Assembly (NCBI GenBank): GCA_946902875.1
Contig: OX336349.1
Span: forward strand, 18,809,891 to 18,873,890
DNA: 64,000 nucleotides
Reading direction: 5' to 3'
Source: Nematopogon swammerdamellus
Taxonomy: Eukaryota; Arthropoda; Insecta; Lepidoptera; Adelidae
Shown: in pieces, positions 1-10,393 of the stretch
Numbering within the stretch: position 1 is the stretch's first letter
How the letters are laid out: each line of letters opens with the position of its first letter
The notes under the pieces: model-generated
Databases searched by the model: none
The model's input: only the letters and a program-made list of their open reading frames with translations
Told to the model about the DNA's origin: nothing
Translations under genes and position numbers: made by a program

Positions 1-442
1 AAGTGGGGCATTTGTCTCATATCTCTACAACAAATAGATTTCGGACTAGTCTACACTTGTTTAGCTATTTTCCCTTAATTATAAATATAAAAAAAAATAA
101 AAAATCAAAATCTTTTTTAAAAGTGTTTTGTTTGTTTCATGTGTAAATGAATCAATTATCCCTGTTTAATTTCCATTTATTTGGATTGTTCAATATTATA
201 GAGCTTATTATTGATTGATTAATCTAAGGATCGCCTCCCTAAATTAATCCTTCTTTCTTGCTAAACTCGTATTTTTACTATAGATACGAATTACTTAGTA
301 ACATTGACTTAGTTCCGCACTTGAGCAATGTTGAACTAAGTCAGTGTGTGTCTTCGTTAAACGAGTTCTACACTGGGGGCCGCGGACAGGGAAACTGAGT
401 GTGTAGAGACCACCCGCCAGGCGGGACGACGATAAATCAGTG
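1..442. other. Unassigned AT-rich sequence
   Basis: No coding signal or known repeat is recognised here. An 11-bp inverted repeat, tgacttagttc at 305-315 and its complement at 333-343, could form a small hairpin. The stretch from about 350 to 440 is GC-richer but unassigned. Confidence 0.5.
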
Positions 443-489
443 TTTTTTTTTATAGTAAGCGCGAGATGTGGCGCAGAGCCACCCATATG
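443..489 (-). repeat. LINE-1w 3'-end fragment
   Basis: Read on the minus strand, this ends in gcgcttactataaaaaaa and carries the gtggct...gcgccacatctcgcgct block. That block matches the extreme 3' end of the intact LINE at 45.4 kb. It is a very short 5'-truncated copy and abuts a SINE-A tail. Confidence 0.6.
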
Positions 490-528
490 TTTTTTTTTTT
501 TATGGAAACTGACACGGTCGGCTACATG
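490..528 (-). repeat. SINE-A tail fragment
   Basis: The T-tract followed by atggaaactgacacgg is the reverse complement of the SINE-A 3' tail, whose last unique bases are ccgtgtcagtttccat plus poly(A). Only the last 40 bases are present before a gtat microsatellite starts. Confidence 0.8.
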
Positions 529-690
529 TATGTATGTATGTATGTATATATTCTTTATTGAACACCAATTTATCAAAATTAGGTACAATAGGCGAGCTTA
601 ATGCCGCGAGGCATTCTATTCTAACTAACCTTTGGGATGTGGGAGAAGTACATGCAGGCGAACAAGAATAGTTTGTGACAATGTGTTAGA
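529..690. repeat. Dispersed repeat R beside a (gtat)n tract
   Basis: A (gtat)n run is followed by ttctttattgaacacc and then a body containing ggcgagcttaatg and atgcaggcgaacaag. The same body occurs, split by an insertion, at 19425-19470 plus 19985-20076. A diverged relative lies near 31800-31905. Its identity is unknown; it may be the 3' region of a retroelement. Confidence 0.6.
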
Positions 691-811
691 TTAAAGAAAT
701 ATGTATGATAAACTGCGTACGAATACTACAAAACTTACATATTATATGTACATTAATCGGTGGTAGGGACCTACCGTTGGGCAACACAATCAACTGAATG
801 ACAGGAGACAC

Positions 812-905
812 TACATCACCTACTACATCCGTGATGTTAGCTCATAAAACCTTGGTGAACTAGGTGCCATGCCAGTGCTTCGAACTGGACGGAAAATGAC
901 TAACG
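812..905 (-). repeat. Degenerate SINE-A body
   Basis: Blocks such as acatcacctactacatcc and gtgaactaggtgccatg are reverse complements of the SINE-A core and tail. The copy is diverged and internally deleted (gtgcttcgaactggacgg skips part of the body). Confidence 0.6.
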
Positions 906-1135
906 ACGCCTATGGATATTCGTTCGCATGCGGGGCTTGCGAATGCCATTCCGGCCAGACAGGTGCCTATTCACGCCTCTCCTGAAGGATGCCGAGACTT
1001 TACTTGGGGGGAAATATGTGGGCAGGGAGAGCGTTCCAGAGTATACCGGTTCTGTGGGGGAAAGATCTGCAGAACCGATTGGTACGCATCCGCGGTAAGT
1101 CCAGCGTGTAGGGATGCAAACTGATCCCTTCCCAA
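903..1135 (-). pseudogene. LINE-1w C-terminal fragment
   Basis: The minus strand corresponds to the last ~80 codons of the LINE polyprotein at 45.4 kb. It covers the region around FCRSFLYRTGKLWNALP, the FPPKYSLGSFKRGVNG stretch and the RHGIRNPR tail. It is frame-damaged and 5'-truncated. It has no independent function and is LINE debris. Confidence 0.75.
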
Positions 1136-1244
1136 TGCGCGCGGATTATGGTTGGTTCCGTATTGACTGGAGAAAAAAAGGAGAGGCGTATGCTCAGCAG
1201 TGGTCGTATAAACGCCGACTGGACTTAGTTACATATTTCACTAT

Positions 1245-1390
1245 CGCAATTTTTTTTTTCTTTTTCATAAGCTGACGTGGCAAGCTAAATATTCTGCTGC
1301 ATCCGAGATGTCAGCCCGATATGTCACATTCCTGTCGAAATAGTTGCCATGTCAGAGCTTTCCTTTTGGTGAGGCCGGTTACACTGTACC
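1245..1390 (-). repeat. Highly degenerate SINE-A copy
   Basis: A T-tract with cataagctgacgtgg, then ccgagatgtcagcccg and gttgccatgtcagagc, follow the order of the reverse-complemented SINE-A tail. The divergence is much higher than in other copies, so this looks like an old insertion. Confidence 0.5.
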
Positions 1391-2441
1391 TTGAAGGAAA
1401 CACCATATATTTTCACGATTATTTCAACCCACACTGCTTTTATTGGCAGATCATATAGTTTTCAACGCATCTGAACTATATTATATTTCGTAATAATATT
1501 ACAGAGGTGTCATCAAAATAACGCGTTATCCAACGAAGCCTCCTGCGTTTACCTACAGAGCCTTCCACCATCCCAACTTCTCCCACTATCCACACAACCT
1601 CTATAATTCAACCACTATGTTATGCAGCCTACACCATATAATTCCATCCTTCGCTCATATTGAATTAAATTTTTACCGGAAACTCTTACTTATTAAAGCA
1701 CGTGTTTAAAGTAGTTTAACGTACTTTAAAGTGGTTTAGCGCTGTTTAAAGTGGTTTAGCGTACTTTAAACGCAGTAACAAGCGGTTCTTCGGCGATACC
1801 GCGCGTATCGCGACCAGCATCTTATTTTGTTAGTTATTTAGTTATTAAAAGCGGCAGTGACTTCATAATAATAATAATTTTAGCGAAACTATTTTGTCCT
1901 GGACTCGAGAGAGATAAGCGTTAGTAGGCGAACGGGTGAAAATTATATAGAGCTGCGAAATTACACGTCTCGTTGTAATGTTTTTTCGATAATCCAGTAG
2001 ACTATTTTGAATATTTCGATCTTAGTTTAGACGCCAAGCTACGAGTATTTTGATAGTCAGGTGGTAGGAGGCAAATGCCCCGAGGTTCGAGCAGCATAAG
2101 GGGCCCCGAACTGAGTGTAGTTATTTAATTTTTTTCGGATGTACATGGACGTCTGCCGAACAATGAATGAAGTCCGTCGCCCTTATGCACAGTCCTGCTG
2201 TGATGGCTTGTTGAGGTGCCTTTAAGAATGTAATTTAAATGTTTCCTGACTCATATTTTTTTTTTCATCATTTTTCCAGGCATGAACAATAATTATCTTG
2301 TTTATTATTGTTAATTTATCATCTCTTGTCCAGTGCACAGCGGTAGGTTTATCATATTTACATTGTACATTCCGCCAGTTCGATTATCACAGCGAAGAAG
2401 AACTGACAAGAAACTTCACTGAATTTAATTTTAATGTTCAC
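1391..2441. other. Unassigned; short tandem repeat at 1703-1772
   Basis: No gene is visible. Around 1703-1772 there are about three and a half imperfect copies of a ~20-bp unit built on tttaaagtggtttagcg. Around 2060-2105 a GC-richer patch (gaggcaaatgccccgagg) may be an eroded repeat but could not be assigned. Confidence 0.45.
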
Positions 2442-2443
2442 TA

Positions 2444-2581
2444 AGGCCCAATTGCGCCAACACGAATTTAGAGTTAAGTAGCGAGTTATAGATTTAAACG
2501 CGGTTCCCACAGTCAACGGGTACTAGCTTAACGAGTTAAACTGGTTTATATCGTTAAATTCGTGTTGGTGCAAGTGGGCCT
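2444..2581. mobile_element. TA-flanked MITE with ~28-bp TIRs
   Basis: The ends aggcccaattgcgccaac and its near-complement gttggtgcaagtgggcct are inverted repeats of about 28 bp with two or three mismatches. Both ends abut the dinucleotide TA (2442-2443 and 2582-2583). Length (138 bp), TIRs and a TA duplication fit a Tc1/mariner-type non-autonomous element. No transposase is encoded. Confidence 0.7.
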
Positions 2582-2760
2582 TAGTCTACTTTACAAAAAT
2601 GTTTGCCACTGCCTAGAGACGCATTTATATCGCCTACCATCTCTAATTACTCCTTTAATCAACATTCGAAAACTGCATATTATAGCAAAATTGATGACAG
2701 ATGCAGCAATGCATGACAAAGTGAATTTTTTTTTATGAAATTATGAAATTATATGAAGTA

Positions 2761-2985
2761 ACTAGCTGTGCCCGCGGCTCCGCCCGCTCTCATATTTGAC
2801 TTCTCTGCTAACCTCATAAGCCATTTAGCGCGATAGTAAGTAGCCTATAGTTGATGGGAAGAATCAGGCTATCCGTAGATTTTTTTTTTATTAAAATCGG
2901 TTCAGAGGTTCTCGAGTTATAAGCGGACAGACAGACATACATACACTCAGACAGAAAGCAGACGTTGGATTTTTATTATAGGTAA
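2761..2985 (+). repeat. Dispersed 'cccgcggctccgc' repeat
   Basis: It starts with gctgtgcccgcggctccg. It contains aaaatcggttcagaggtt and a gacagacatacata tract, and ends near ttggatttttattatagg. The opening motif recurs at 20371, 25573, 33843, 43806 and at both ends of the foldback element at 51.7-53.2 kb. This layout is common in arthropod genomes; its autonomous partner is not visible here. Confidence 0.6.
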
Positions 2986-3190
2986 GGAGGATAAGGAAAA
3001 GGATATACCCACCACACTATATTGGTTGATGTTCATTTCAGACTACAATTTTCATAATGCATTGGCAATACTGGGCTCCAAAATGTATCTGCATGGCAAC
3101 ATACACAAAATGTAGCAACACCCGACATGCCATGTCACTTGCAAATTCTGACCTAAGAATTTCAGATAATTATGGGGTCTGCAGCCCTCA

Positions 3191-3219
<29 letters not shown>
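3191..3219. repeat. Poly(C) homopolymer
   Basis: An uninterrupted run of about 29 C bases, ending in tcacccc. Shorter C runs occur near 33976 and at 41306. It accounts for a proline run in a spurious open frame. Confidence 0.9.
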
Positions 3220-3221
<2 letters not shown>

Positions 3222-3960
3222 ACCCCAAAATGTAAGGCCGGATCCGCCACTGATGGCTTGTCATAAAATTTTAACACAAAAATGAAAATAATTGGCGAAC
3301 ATTCTTGAAAAGGTCCTTTCTTCTGCCGCCGCATAATTAGTTTCAGATAATGACTTCATCAGCGCGATCACATCCACGGCCATTATTCATTTGGCACACT
3401 CAATCAATGCATGTCACACCAAAGTCACGCGCTCCATTCTCTAAGGCCTGGTAGACCTTATCAAAATCGTATTTCACACCGGACAGCGCGCCGCAGCTCA
3501 CGACTTTGTATATTATTGATTTAGATATACAAAATACATACAGCCACATACATAGAATATGTAAATAAGACGGTAGATATCTAAACCTAGCCGTTTGCAC
3601 TTAAACGTTGAACAAATGGGACTAAACTAACATGAATTGTTCATTAAATGATAGTCGGGCAGTAAACAATGTGTGGCTTTTACATACGCTGTGTGTACGG
3701 TGGGCAGCAAGAGTGGTAGTCATTATATTCATGAATAACAATTAAATTATATTTTATTTTAAATTTTTTTATGTGTTAATTCATATAAATACTAAATATA
3801 TGTTTATTGTTTCAATAAAAACTGAACTAAAACTAATCTAAAATTAATATTAAGAAAACCTACAAAAAATAAATTTCTGAAAATTCCGCCGAAGCCCCGT
3901 CTCTGCCGACGCCAAGTGTACCCAGCACGCTCGCCGCGTTATTGTTATTTTGATTTAATG
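3220..3960. other. Unassigned AT-rich sequence
   Basis: No coding region or repeat family is recognised. The frames present are short and lack any family resemblance. The 3720-3870 part is extremely A/T-rich. Confidence 0.4.
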
Positions 3961-3961
3961 A

Positions 3962-4294
3962 TTTTTTTTTTTTTTTTTTTATTTTTTTTTTTATGGAAAC
4001 TGACACGGTTGGCTACATCACCTACAACATCCGTATCAGCCCATAACACCGGGTGAACTTGGTGCCACGTCAGCGCTTCCCTTCGGTCGTGCCGGCTATG
4101 GACGGAAAACACAAACTATTTACATAGCCGTTTCGACCGACCTTTCATTCAGTGCGGTGGTACCAACCCGGGCGGGTTAAACCCTACCACCTAGTGATAT
4201 AAGAAGGGAGTCATATCCCTTAGTCGCCTTTTACGACATACACGGGGAGAGATGCAGTGGGGCTATTCTTTTAAAGTACCGGCCCCACACGGTA
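3962..4294 (-). repeat. SINE core and tail-1 with 'head A' 5' module
   Basis: On the minus strand this copy begins gtgtggggccggtact (head A) and runs through cgactaagggatatgac. It then switches directly into the SINE-A body at cactaggtggtagggttt and ends in gtgtcagtttccat plus poly(A). The 5S/tRNA head is missing and replaced by head A. The same junction is seen at 12636-12965, so it is an amplified composite and not a one-off nesting. Confidence 0.8.
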
Positions 4295-4397
4295 CACAAT
4301 CCGGTTATTTTTTATCGGTTTTATTGTTAATTTTGATTTTAAATGTTAATTTTAGTATTTAAGCGTTTAATTTTTATTGTACATACATATGTACATA

Positions 4398-4626
4398 CCA
4401 CACGCTGTATCCCGAAAATTGGGGTAAGCAGAGTAATCGGTGTTGTGGTGCAAGTAGTCTTCTAAATTACAGCACAACGCTGATCACCACGTTTAGCAAA
4501 GTATTCGGACACGATAACTATCAAGCAGCAAGCAAGGCACGAGGAAACATCTGCTGAATGACTCGGTGGAAGGACCGTGCTAAGGTGGAAGAGGTGGCTA
4601 CCCTGTCGCCCTTTAGCACGGTATCT
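4398..4626 (+). repeat. HP element, partial
   Basis: It opens ccacacgctgtatcccg and carries the HP hairpin (tcggtgttgtggtg ... cagcacaacgctga, slightly decayed). It stops after gtcgccctttagcacgg, so it lacks the head-A end. Preceding tacatacatatgtaca may be target sequence. Confidence 0.7.
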
Positions 4627-4812
4627 AATTTGAAATCTTTTGCTGGATGATGTTCACACGTAGCTCACTGTGTGTGGCTATGACTTCCAGAACTGGATTC
4701 TCGTTACCATCCGGGCCATGCTTCACCAGCAAAGGAGCCCACGAGACGTAGAGATTACCATGCTGTCTTCTCTAGTGAAATTCAAATGTCGGAAAATTTC
4801 TATGGATTCTCG

Positions 4813-4972
4813 GACCAAAAAGAATAGAATAGAATAGAAAGTAGAGATAGAGAAGATAGAGATAGAGAAGATAGAGATAGAGATAGAGATAGAGAAGATA
4901 GAGATAGAGGTAGAGGTAGATATAGAGAAGATAGAGATAGAGATAGATATAGAGATAAAGATAGAGATTTTG
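4813..4972. repeat. Microsatellite (agata/gagata variants)
   Basis: Imperfect agaat, gataga and tagagg repeats run up to the start of the head-A module. The repeat class resumes on the other side of the SINE at 5447. The composite SINE may therefore have inserted into, or seeded, a purine-rich satellite. Confidence 0.85.
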
Positions 4973-4975
4973 AGC

Positions 4976-5055
4976 CGTGTGGGGTCGGTACTTAAAAAGA
5001 ATAGCCCCACTGCATCTCTCCCCGTCGCATGTCGTAAAAGTCGAATAAGGGATAA
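4976..5055 (+). repeat. Head A module preceding SINE-A
   Basis: The gtgtggggtcggtactta ... cgaataagggataa segment is homologous to one end of the HP element. It sits eight bases upstream of a complete SINE-A. It shares the variant ccccgtcgcatgtcg with the module at 39112-39176, which also precedes a SINE-A. Confidence 0.75.
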
Positions 5056-5063
5056 GAAAATTC

Positions 5064-5446
5064 GTCAGCCTCGGTAGCTCAGTGGCGCGGTTGGTTAGTC
5101 AACTGTTATTAAGCAATGCTGAGGGCGGTCAGTGATTGAATGGGTGACCGCTCGACCGTTGGAGGCTGACCGTGGTTCGGATTCCACGTTAAACTGTAGG
5201 TCCCTTCCCTTCTTATCTTACTAGGTGGTAGAGTTTATCCCGGCCGGGTTGGTACCACCGCACTGAACGAAACGTCGATCGAAACGGCTATGTAAATAGT
5301 TCGTGTTTTCCGTCCAGTTTAGTGTAGCCGACATGAAATGAAGGGAAGCGCTGACATGGCACCTAGTTCACCCTGTGTTATGGGCTGACATCACGGATGT
5401 TGTAGGTGATGTAGCCAACCGTGTCAGGTTCCATAAAAAAAAAAAA
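5064..5446 (+). repeat. SINE-A, full length
   Basis: The order is: gtcagcctc, then a tRNA-type A box tagctcagtgg, then a 5S-like segment (ttaagcaatgctgagg ... gatgggtgaccgc). Next come gaggctgac (complement of the first nine bases), a B-box-like ggttcggattcc hairpin, the core and tail-1, with a 12-A tail. About 380 bp. It is non-coding and would depend on LINE machinery for movement. Confidence 0.85.
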
Positions 5447-6668
5447 GATAGAGGCAGAGATAGAGATAAAGATAGAAATAAATATAGAGATAGAGATGGA
5501 GATAGAGATAGAGATAGAGATAGAGATAGAGATAGAGATAGAGATAGAGATAGAGATAGAGATAGAGATAGAGATAGAGATAGAGACAGAGACAGAGACA
5601 GAGACAGAGACAGAGACAGAGACAGAGACAGAGACAGAGACAGAGACAGAGACAGAGACAGAGACAGAGACAGAGACAGAGACAGAGACAGAGACAGAGA
5701 CAGAGACAGAGACAGAGACAGAGACAGAGATAGAGATAGAGATAGAGATAGAGATAGAGATAGAGATAGAGATAGAGATAGAGATAGAGATAGATATAGA
5801 GATAGATATAGAGATAGAGATAGAGATAGAGATAGAGATAGAGATAGAGATAGAGATAGAGATAGAGATAGAGATAGAGATAGAGATAGAGATAGAGATA
5901 GAGATAGAGATAGAGATAGAGATAGAGGTAGAGGTAGAGGTAGAGGTAGAGGTAGAGGTAGAGGTAGAGGTAGAGGTAGAGGTAGAGGTAGAGGTAGAGG
6001 TAGAGGTAGAGGTAGAGGTAGAGGTAGAGGTAGAGGTAGAGGTAGAGGTAGAGGTAGAGGTAGAGGTAGAGGTAGAGGTAGAGGTAGAGGTAGAGGTAGA
6101 GGTAGAGGTAGAGGTAGAGGTAGAGGTAGAGGTAGAGGTAGAGGTAGAGGTAGAGGTAGAGGTAGAGGTAGAGGTAGAGGTAGAGGTAGAGGTAGAGGTA
6201 GAGGTAGAGGTAGAGGTAGAGGTAGAGGTAGAGGTAGAGGTAGAGGTAGAGGTAGAGGTAGAGGTAGAGGTAGAGGTAGAGGTAGAGGTAGAGGTAGAGG
6301 TAGAGGTAGAGGTAGAGGTAGAGGTAGAGGTAGAGGTAGAGGTAGAGGTAGAGGTAGAGGTAGAGGTAGAGGTAGAGGTAGAGGTAGAGGTAGAGGTAGA
6401 GGTAGAGGTAGAGGTAGAGGTAGAGGTAGAGGTAGAGGTAGAGGTAGAGGTAGAGGTAGAGGTAGAGGTAGAGGTAGAGGTAGAGGTAGAGGTAGAGGTA
6501 GAGGTAGAGGTAGAGGTAGAGGTAGAGGTAGAGGTAGAGGTAGAGGTAGAGGTAGAGGTAGAGGTAGAGGTAGAGGTAGAGGTACAGATAGAGATAGAGA
6601 TAGAGATAGAGATAGAGATAGAGATAGAGATAGAGATAGAGATAGAGATAGAGGTAGAAGTAGAGATT
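5447..6668. repeat. 1.2-kb hexanucleotide array
   Basis: It starts immediately after the SINE-A poly(A). Blocks of one hexamer each follow in order: tagaga (to 5586), cagaga (5587-5730, 24 units), tagaga with a few tagata variants (5731-5922), tagagg (5923-6582, 110 uninterrupted units), then tagaga again. Because the unit is a multiple of three, all frames stay open and give long dipeptide ORFs on both strands. These are artefacts. Confidence 0.95.
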
Positions 6669-7061
6669 TATTTTCCATGATGACTATAATAGTTCGATAT
6701 CATGTCAGACCGTTTACTCTGCCAACGGTACCCGGCTTTTCGTTGTCTAATCTTAGTTTCAGCGAGTTATGCCCGCACACTCTGAGATAAAGTGCAGCGA
6801 GAGCCGTTCTAGGTCACTGGGCGGTTTCTGCGCGCCGCCGTACAACGCGCGCGCTGCCTACTTACATACATTATAATATAGATACCGCGCTCCCTGCTGG
6901 CGCATGCGTATTACTAGTTTTAATTATTTTTTTGCATTTCGCTTCCGTCTTATTCTACGACTTTTTTTTATATTAAATGTTTAAATTTAATTTTCATTTG
7001 ATGCTCCTGTGTCGAGAGTTCAGAAACAACGTACAATAATCACTTGTGTGAATACATACAT
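6669..7061. other. Unassigned, partly CpG-rich
   Basis: From about 6785 to 6905 the sequence is rich in CpG (gcgcgccgccg, aacgcgcgcgctg). No open frame or repeat match is recognised. It then reverts to AT-rich sequence. Confidence 0.4.
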
Positions 7062-7363
7062 TCCACACGCTGCATCCCCGCAATCGGGTTAAGCAGAGTA
7101 ATCGGTGTTGTGCTGCAAGTACTCTTGTAAAACAGCACAACACCGACCACCACATTTAGCAAAGTTTAAGGACACGATAACTATCAAGCAGCAAGTAAGG
7201 CACGATGACCCACATGCTGCATGACTCGGTGGAAGGACCGTGCCAACTTTAGATGTGGGTACCCTGTCGCCCTTATGCACGGCATCTTGTCCTTATCCCT
7301 TAGTCGCCTTTTACGACATGCACGGGGAGAGATTCAGTGGGGCTATTGTTTTTAAGTACCGGC
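7062..7363 (+). repeat. HP element, near full length
   Basis: It starts ccacacgctgcatcccc and carries an exact 14-bp inverted repeat, tcggtgttgtgctg at 7102-7115 and its complement at 7133-7146. It ends ggctattgtttttaagtaccgg. No coding capacity. The family is non-autonomous and of uncertain class. Confidence 0.8.
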
Positions 7364-9120
7364 TTACTAAGTACTTGAGTGAATAAATTACATAAATATT
7401 AAAATATTTATATGGCTAGTAAGACAATATAAAAATTTAAAGTTACATTAGGTCTTAAAAAATATATATAAATTTTATATACAAATATAAATAGGTATAT
7501 GCTAATATTATGTATGAGTATAGAAACCATCTTCTATAGAAACTTCATCATTAAGTCAACCTATCACCACCTCCAAGAACTCTTAGAAATTCTTACAACT
7601 TCTATAATAATACTAAACTCTTTCCATTTTCCGTCTATTCAAACACCCACGAAATAATTACAAAATTACTCCCACACGTGACACACTCGAGTTACAATGG
7701 CGTGGTGACGTCACACTGCTGTGAAGAGGCCTCCCCCGAGCTTCCGAGCCGAGCAGTGAGCACCCATTTGCAACTATTACGGACTGCGCGGACTTAAGAG
7801 TGTAAAAGATTAGTGGAACTGGAGAAGGTAGCAACTGTTTTCATGAGGTTCTGGTCAAAATGTGCATAGAATAGTAATTAGTAGTAGCTGAAGCTTTCTT
7901 AGTGTAAGCACCTGATTTTAATTTTATTTTTATTTTTTTATTTTATTATATTGACTTTCAACGAAATCATTATTTCTTCTCTGCTATTATAAATCCAACA
8001 TCTGTACATCTGACTGTAACAGGAAAACTCTAAAACACCTGAACCGATTTACATAAAACTTTACTAATGGACACTGGAATATCTCTTAATTGTTATACGT
8101 TATGTATCATGACGATATTTATGGGAATCATTACATATTTATTTTCAGGAAATGAAAACATTGCTCGAGGTGAGGAAAAGACACGACGGCGTTGCATAAC
8201 AACATACGAGCATGCTGCCTTATTTCCGCAAATATAATCAATATATAAACATTTTAAAGGAATTCAGATTAAATTGTTTACTTTTTGTTAAAACTAACGT
8301 TCTACTATTTTCAAATTAAGTTCACTCATTGTTTTTCAAAATTTGCAGAGAATACGTCATCGGTCCGATGGTGGAAATAATAACGCGCTGGCTGCACAAG
8401 CCGGAGTTCCAAGTTCGAATCCTGATCGGGACGTATCGATGTTCTCTTCATTCTCGGCTTTGCATTTATGTATCAAGTGAAAAAATTATTAGATATTATC
8501 TATTATTACTAATTTTTGTTTTACGAACATCGAACTACAAACTAAATTGAATTTTGCTATAATACTTTAAAGAGTTATTTCATGACCTTAAATGAGTGTA
8601 AATTAACCGGTAAATGTTTCATTTCACAACTTCAAAGTTACACGTAAGGTGTTCTCCCCACACGTCCAGCTCTCATCAACGCGCGAAGAACATTTTTGAA
8701 AAAAAAGAAAGAAAATATGTAATGTTTTAATGTTTCCATCACGACGACGACGTACCGTCGCATTTTGTGTTGAAACTATTTCCACATTTTCCAAGCATAA
8801 TGTGTCATTAAACGTGAATGCATCTAGACGGCGTTTACAATTTTTTGAATGCGACGGCATACTGCGTGTGAATGTAAAGTTTCTGAATACTACTCGTACT
8901 TCTGTGCCTGTGATTCAAGTCCGCTTGTAATTATTTCAAAGAGCAATATTTTCATGGCGTTATAAATTTTATTTTTGCAGCTTATTGTACCTGCACATGT
9001 TATTAATATAACGCGGCGGTACACACGTATAATGAAATTGCTCATCGAAAATAAAACCAAATAAAAATGTAGTCGCATGGAGTCTCTGATGACGCCAAAT
9101 AAACTTGGTAAATGTAATTG
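7364..9120. other. Unassigned AT-rich sequence
   Basis: No supported gene is seen. A CRE-like palindrome tgacgtca lies near 7706 in a GC-richer patch (7680-7800). Around 7995-8090 a patch resembling the 'ctgaaccgatttacat' portion of common insect repeats is visible. At 8755-8764 and 8848-8857 there is a 10-bp inverted pair, ccgtcgcatt and aatgcgacgg. Confidence 0.4.
8365..8432 (+). pseudogene. tRNA-like relic (anticodon-like loop CAC)
   Basis: A B-box-like agttcgaatcct follows a credible anticodon arm, ctggc-tgcacaa-gccgg, with CAC in anticodon position (valine-like). The D arm and T stem are poor and the acceptor pairing needs a bulge. It is more likely a tRNA pseudogene or a SINE head than a working gene. 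Confidence 0.25.
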
Positions 9121-9392
9121 CCGAGGTTCGGATTCCTCGTAAAACTGTAGGTCCCTTCCCTAATCTTACTTGGTGGTAGGGTTTAACCCGCCCGGGTTGG
9201 TACCACCGCACTGAATGAAACGACGGTCGAAACGGCTATGTAAATAGTTTGTGTTTTCCGACCAGTTAAGTGTAGCCGGCACGATCAAAGGGGGAAGCAA
9301 TGACATGGCACCTAGTTCACCCGGTGTTATGGGCTGACATCACGGACGTTGTAGGTGATGTAGCCAACCGTGTCAGTTTCCATAAAAAAAAA
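9121..9392 (+). repeat. SINE-A, 5'-truncated (subfamily B)
   Basis: It begins at the B-box hairpin ccgaggttcggattcctcg. It continues through the core (gttggtaccaccgcactg) and tail-1 into poly(A). The gagg/cctc hairpin and the cacgatcaaagggggaag variant match the copies at 36341 and 57983, which defines a subfamily. Confidence 0.85.
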
Positions 9393-9650
9393 TTATAATG
9401 GGTTCATTTATAATTGAAACCAAATATTAATAAAATCTAATTATATAAATTATATTACAAAAAAAAATGTTTCTAAGTATTAAAATGTTTGCATGACTGA
9501 GACAATGTACCTAGTTAAAAAAATATTCTGAGAAATATCATGACATGACTCATCTTTTGTGCATTCAGTGCAGTAAATAAAAAAAAAGTTAAAACAAAAA
9601 TTAAACAACACTTACCTCCTAAAAAAAATTAAGCTAGAAAAAATTCCCCC

Positions 9651-9707
9651 TCTTACGACATGCACGGGGAGAGATTCAGTGGGTCTATTCTTTTAAGTAC
9701 CGGCCTC
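9651..9707 (+). repeat. HP element / head A fragment
   Basis: Only the terminal ~57 bases are present: cttacgacatgcacgggg ... ctattcttttaagtaccgg. Confidence 0.7.
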
Positions 9708-10018
9708 ATAAGTTTTATTTATTCCCGGTTAATATTTTCCATAAAAAAAAAAACAAAAGAAATTCGCTTGAACAAAATTATTGCACAAAAATAAAACAAT
9801 TTAATATAGGTACACGATAGTTCTCGTCTCCACCTATTACTTTGTCCGTGCATCCTGCACGCACGTGTGTAGAAATAAAAAAAACAAGAGTAACAATAAA
9901 AGAGATGGCGGCGATCATTGTGCAGGACATGTGAGTTAGTTCTGCATTCCGACGTGACGCGCGCTGCGATCGACTTAACCTGGGCGACAGGGGCGCGCAC
10001 AGAACGCAACTAAAGTAA
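9708..10018. other. Unassigned
   Basis: Two overlapping minus-strand frames cross this interval, but neither resembles a known protein. The frames run into the neighbouring GACA repeat, so they are not supported as genes. Confidence 0.4.
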
Positions 10019-10393
10019 AAAACCGGCCAAGTGCGAGTCGAACTAGCGCACCGAGTGTTCCGTATCGCCGTGTCATGCTCAGCGCCACTCGCGCCATCTA
10101 TGACGTGTTTTATGAAATGCTTCATATTAGTTAAAATTCATGATTAGTTAAAATTCTTCATACTCTTTTCGGTAGATGGCGCGCATACACTTTTTATTTT
10201 CTTCTATGGGAAACACCGTGGATTTGTTACTTTTTCTTATTTTTATTATTTGTTATTATATCGGCCATAATAACACATATTCTGTGAAAATTTCAACGGG
10301 CTACGGTTCAAGAGATACAGCCCTCGGACAGACAGACAGACAGACGGCGTAGGCTTAGTAATAGGGTCGTACGACGGATACGGAACCCTAAAA
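10019..10393 (+). repeat. GACA element, near full length
   Basis: It starts aaccggccaagtgcgag. It contains imperfect internal repeats around aaatgcttcatattag and a (gaca)n microsatellite, and ends acggataacggaaccctaaa-like. At least eight related copies occur in this window in both orientations. No ORF. The class is unknown to me; short non-autonomous DNA element or SINE are both possible. Confidence 0.75.

Noticed and set aside
3057..3266. Proline-rich small ORF
   Set aside because: The proline run is the poly(C) tract at 3191-3219.
5064..5190. 5S rRNA gene
   Set aside because: Only the internal promoter part matches 5S. The 5' and 3' thirds of 5S are absent, and the segment is embedded in a repeated SINE.
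5368..6790. Open frames of 419-471 codons encoding RG/RD, EV/EI or LP/LS dipeptide runs
   Set aside because: They are hexamer microsatellite read in every frame. The only non-repeat part is SINE-A sequence and flank. No splice or coding context.
7062..7363. Helitron identity for the HP element
   Set aside because: Hairpins are present, but I found no consistent TC start or CTRR end and no clear A/T insertion site.
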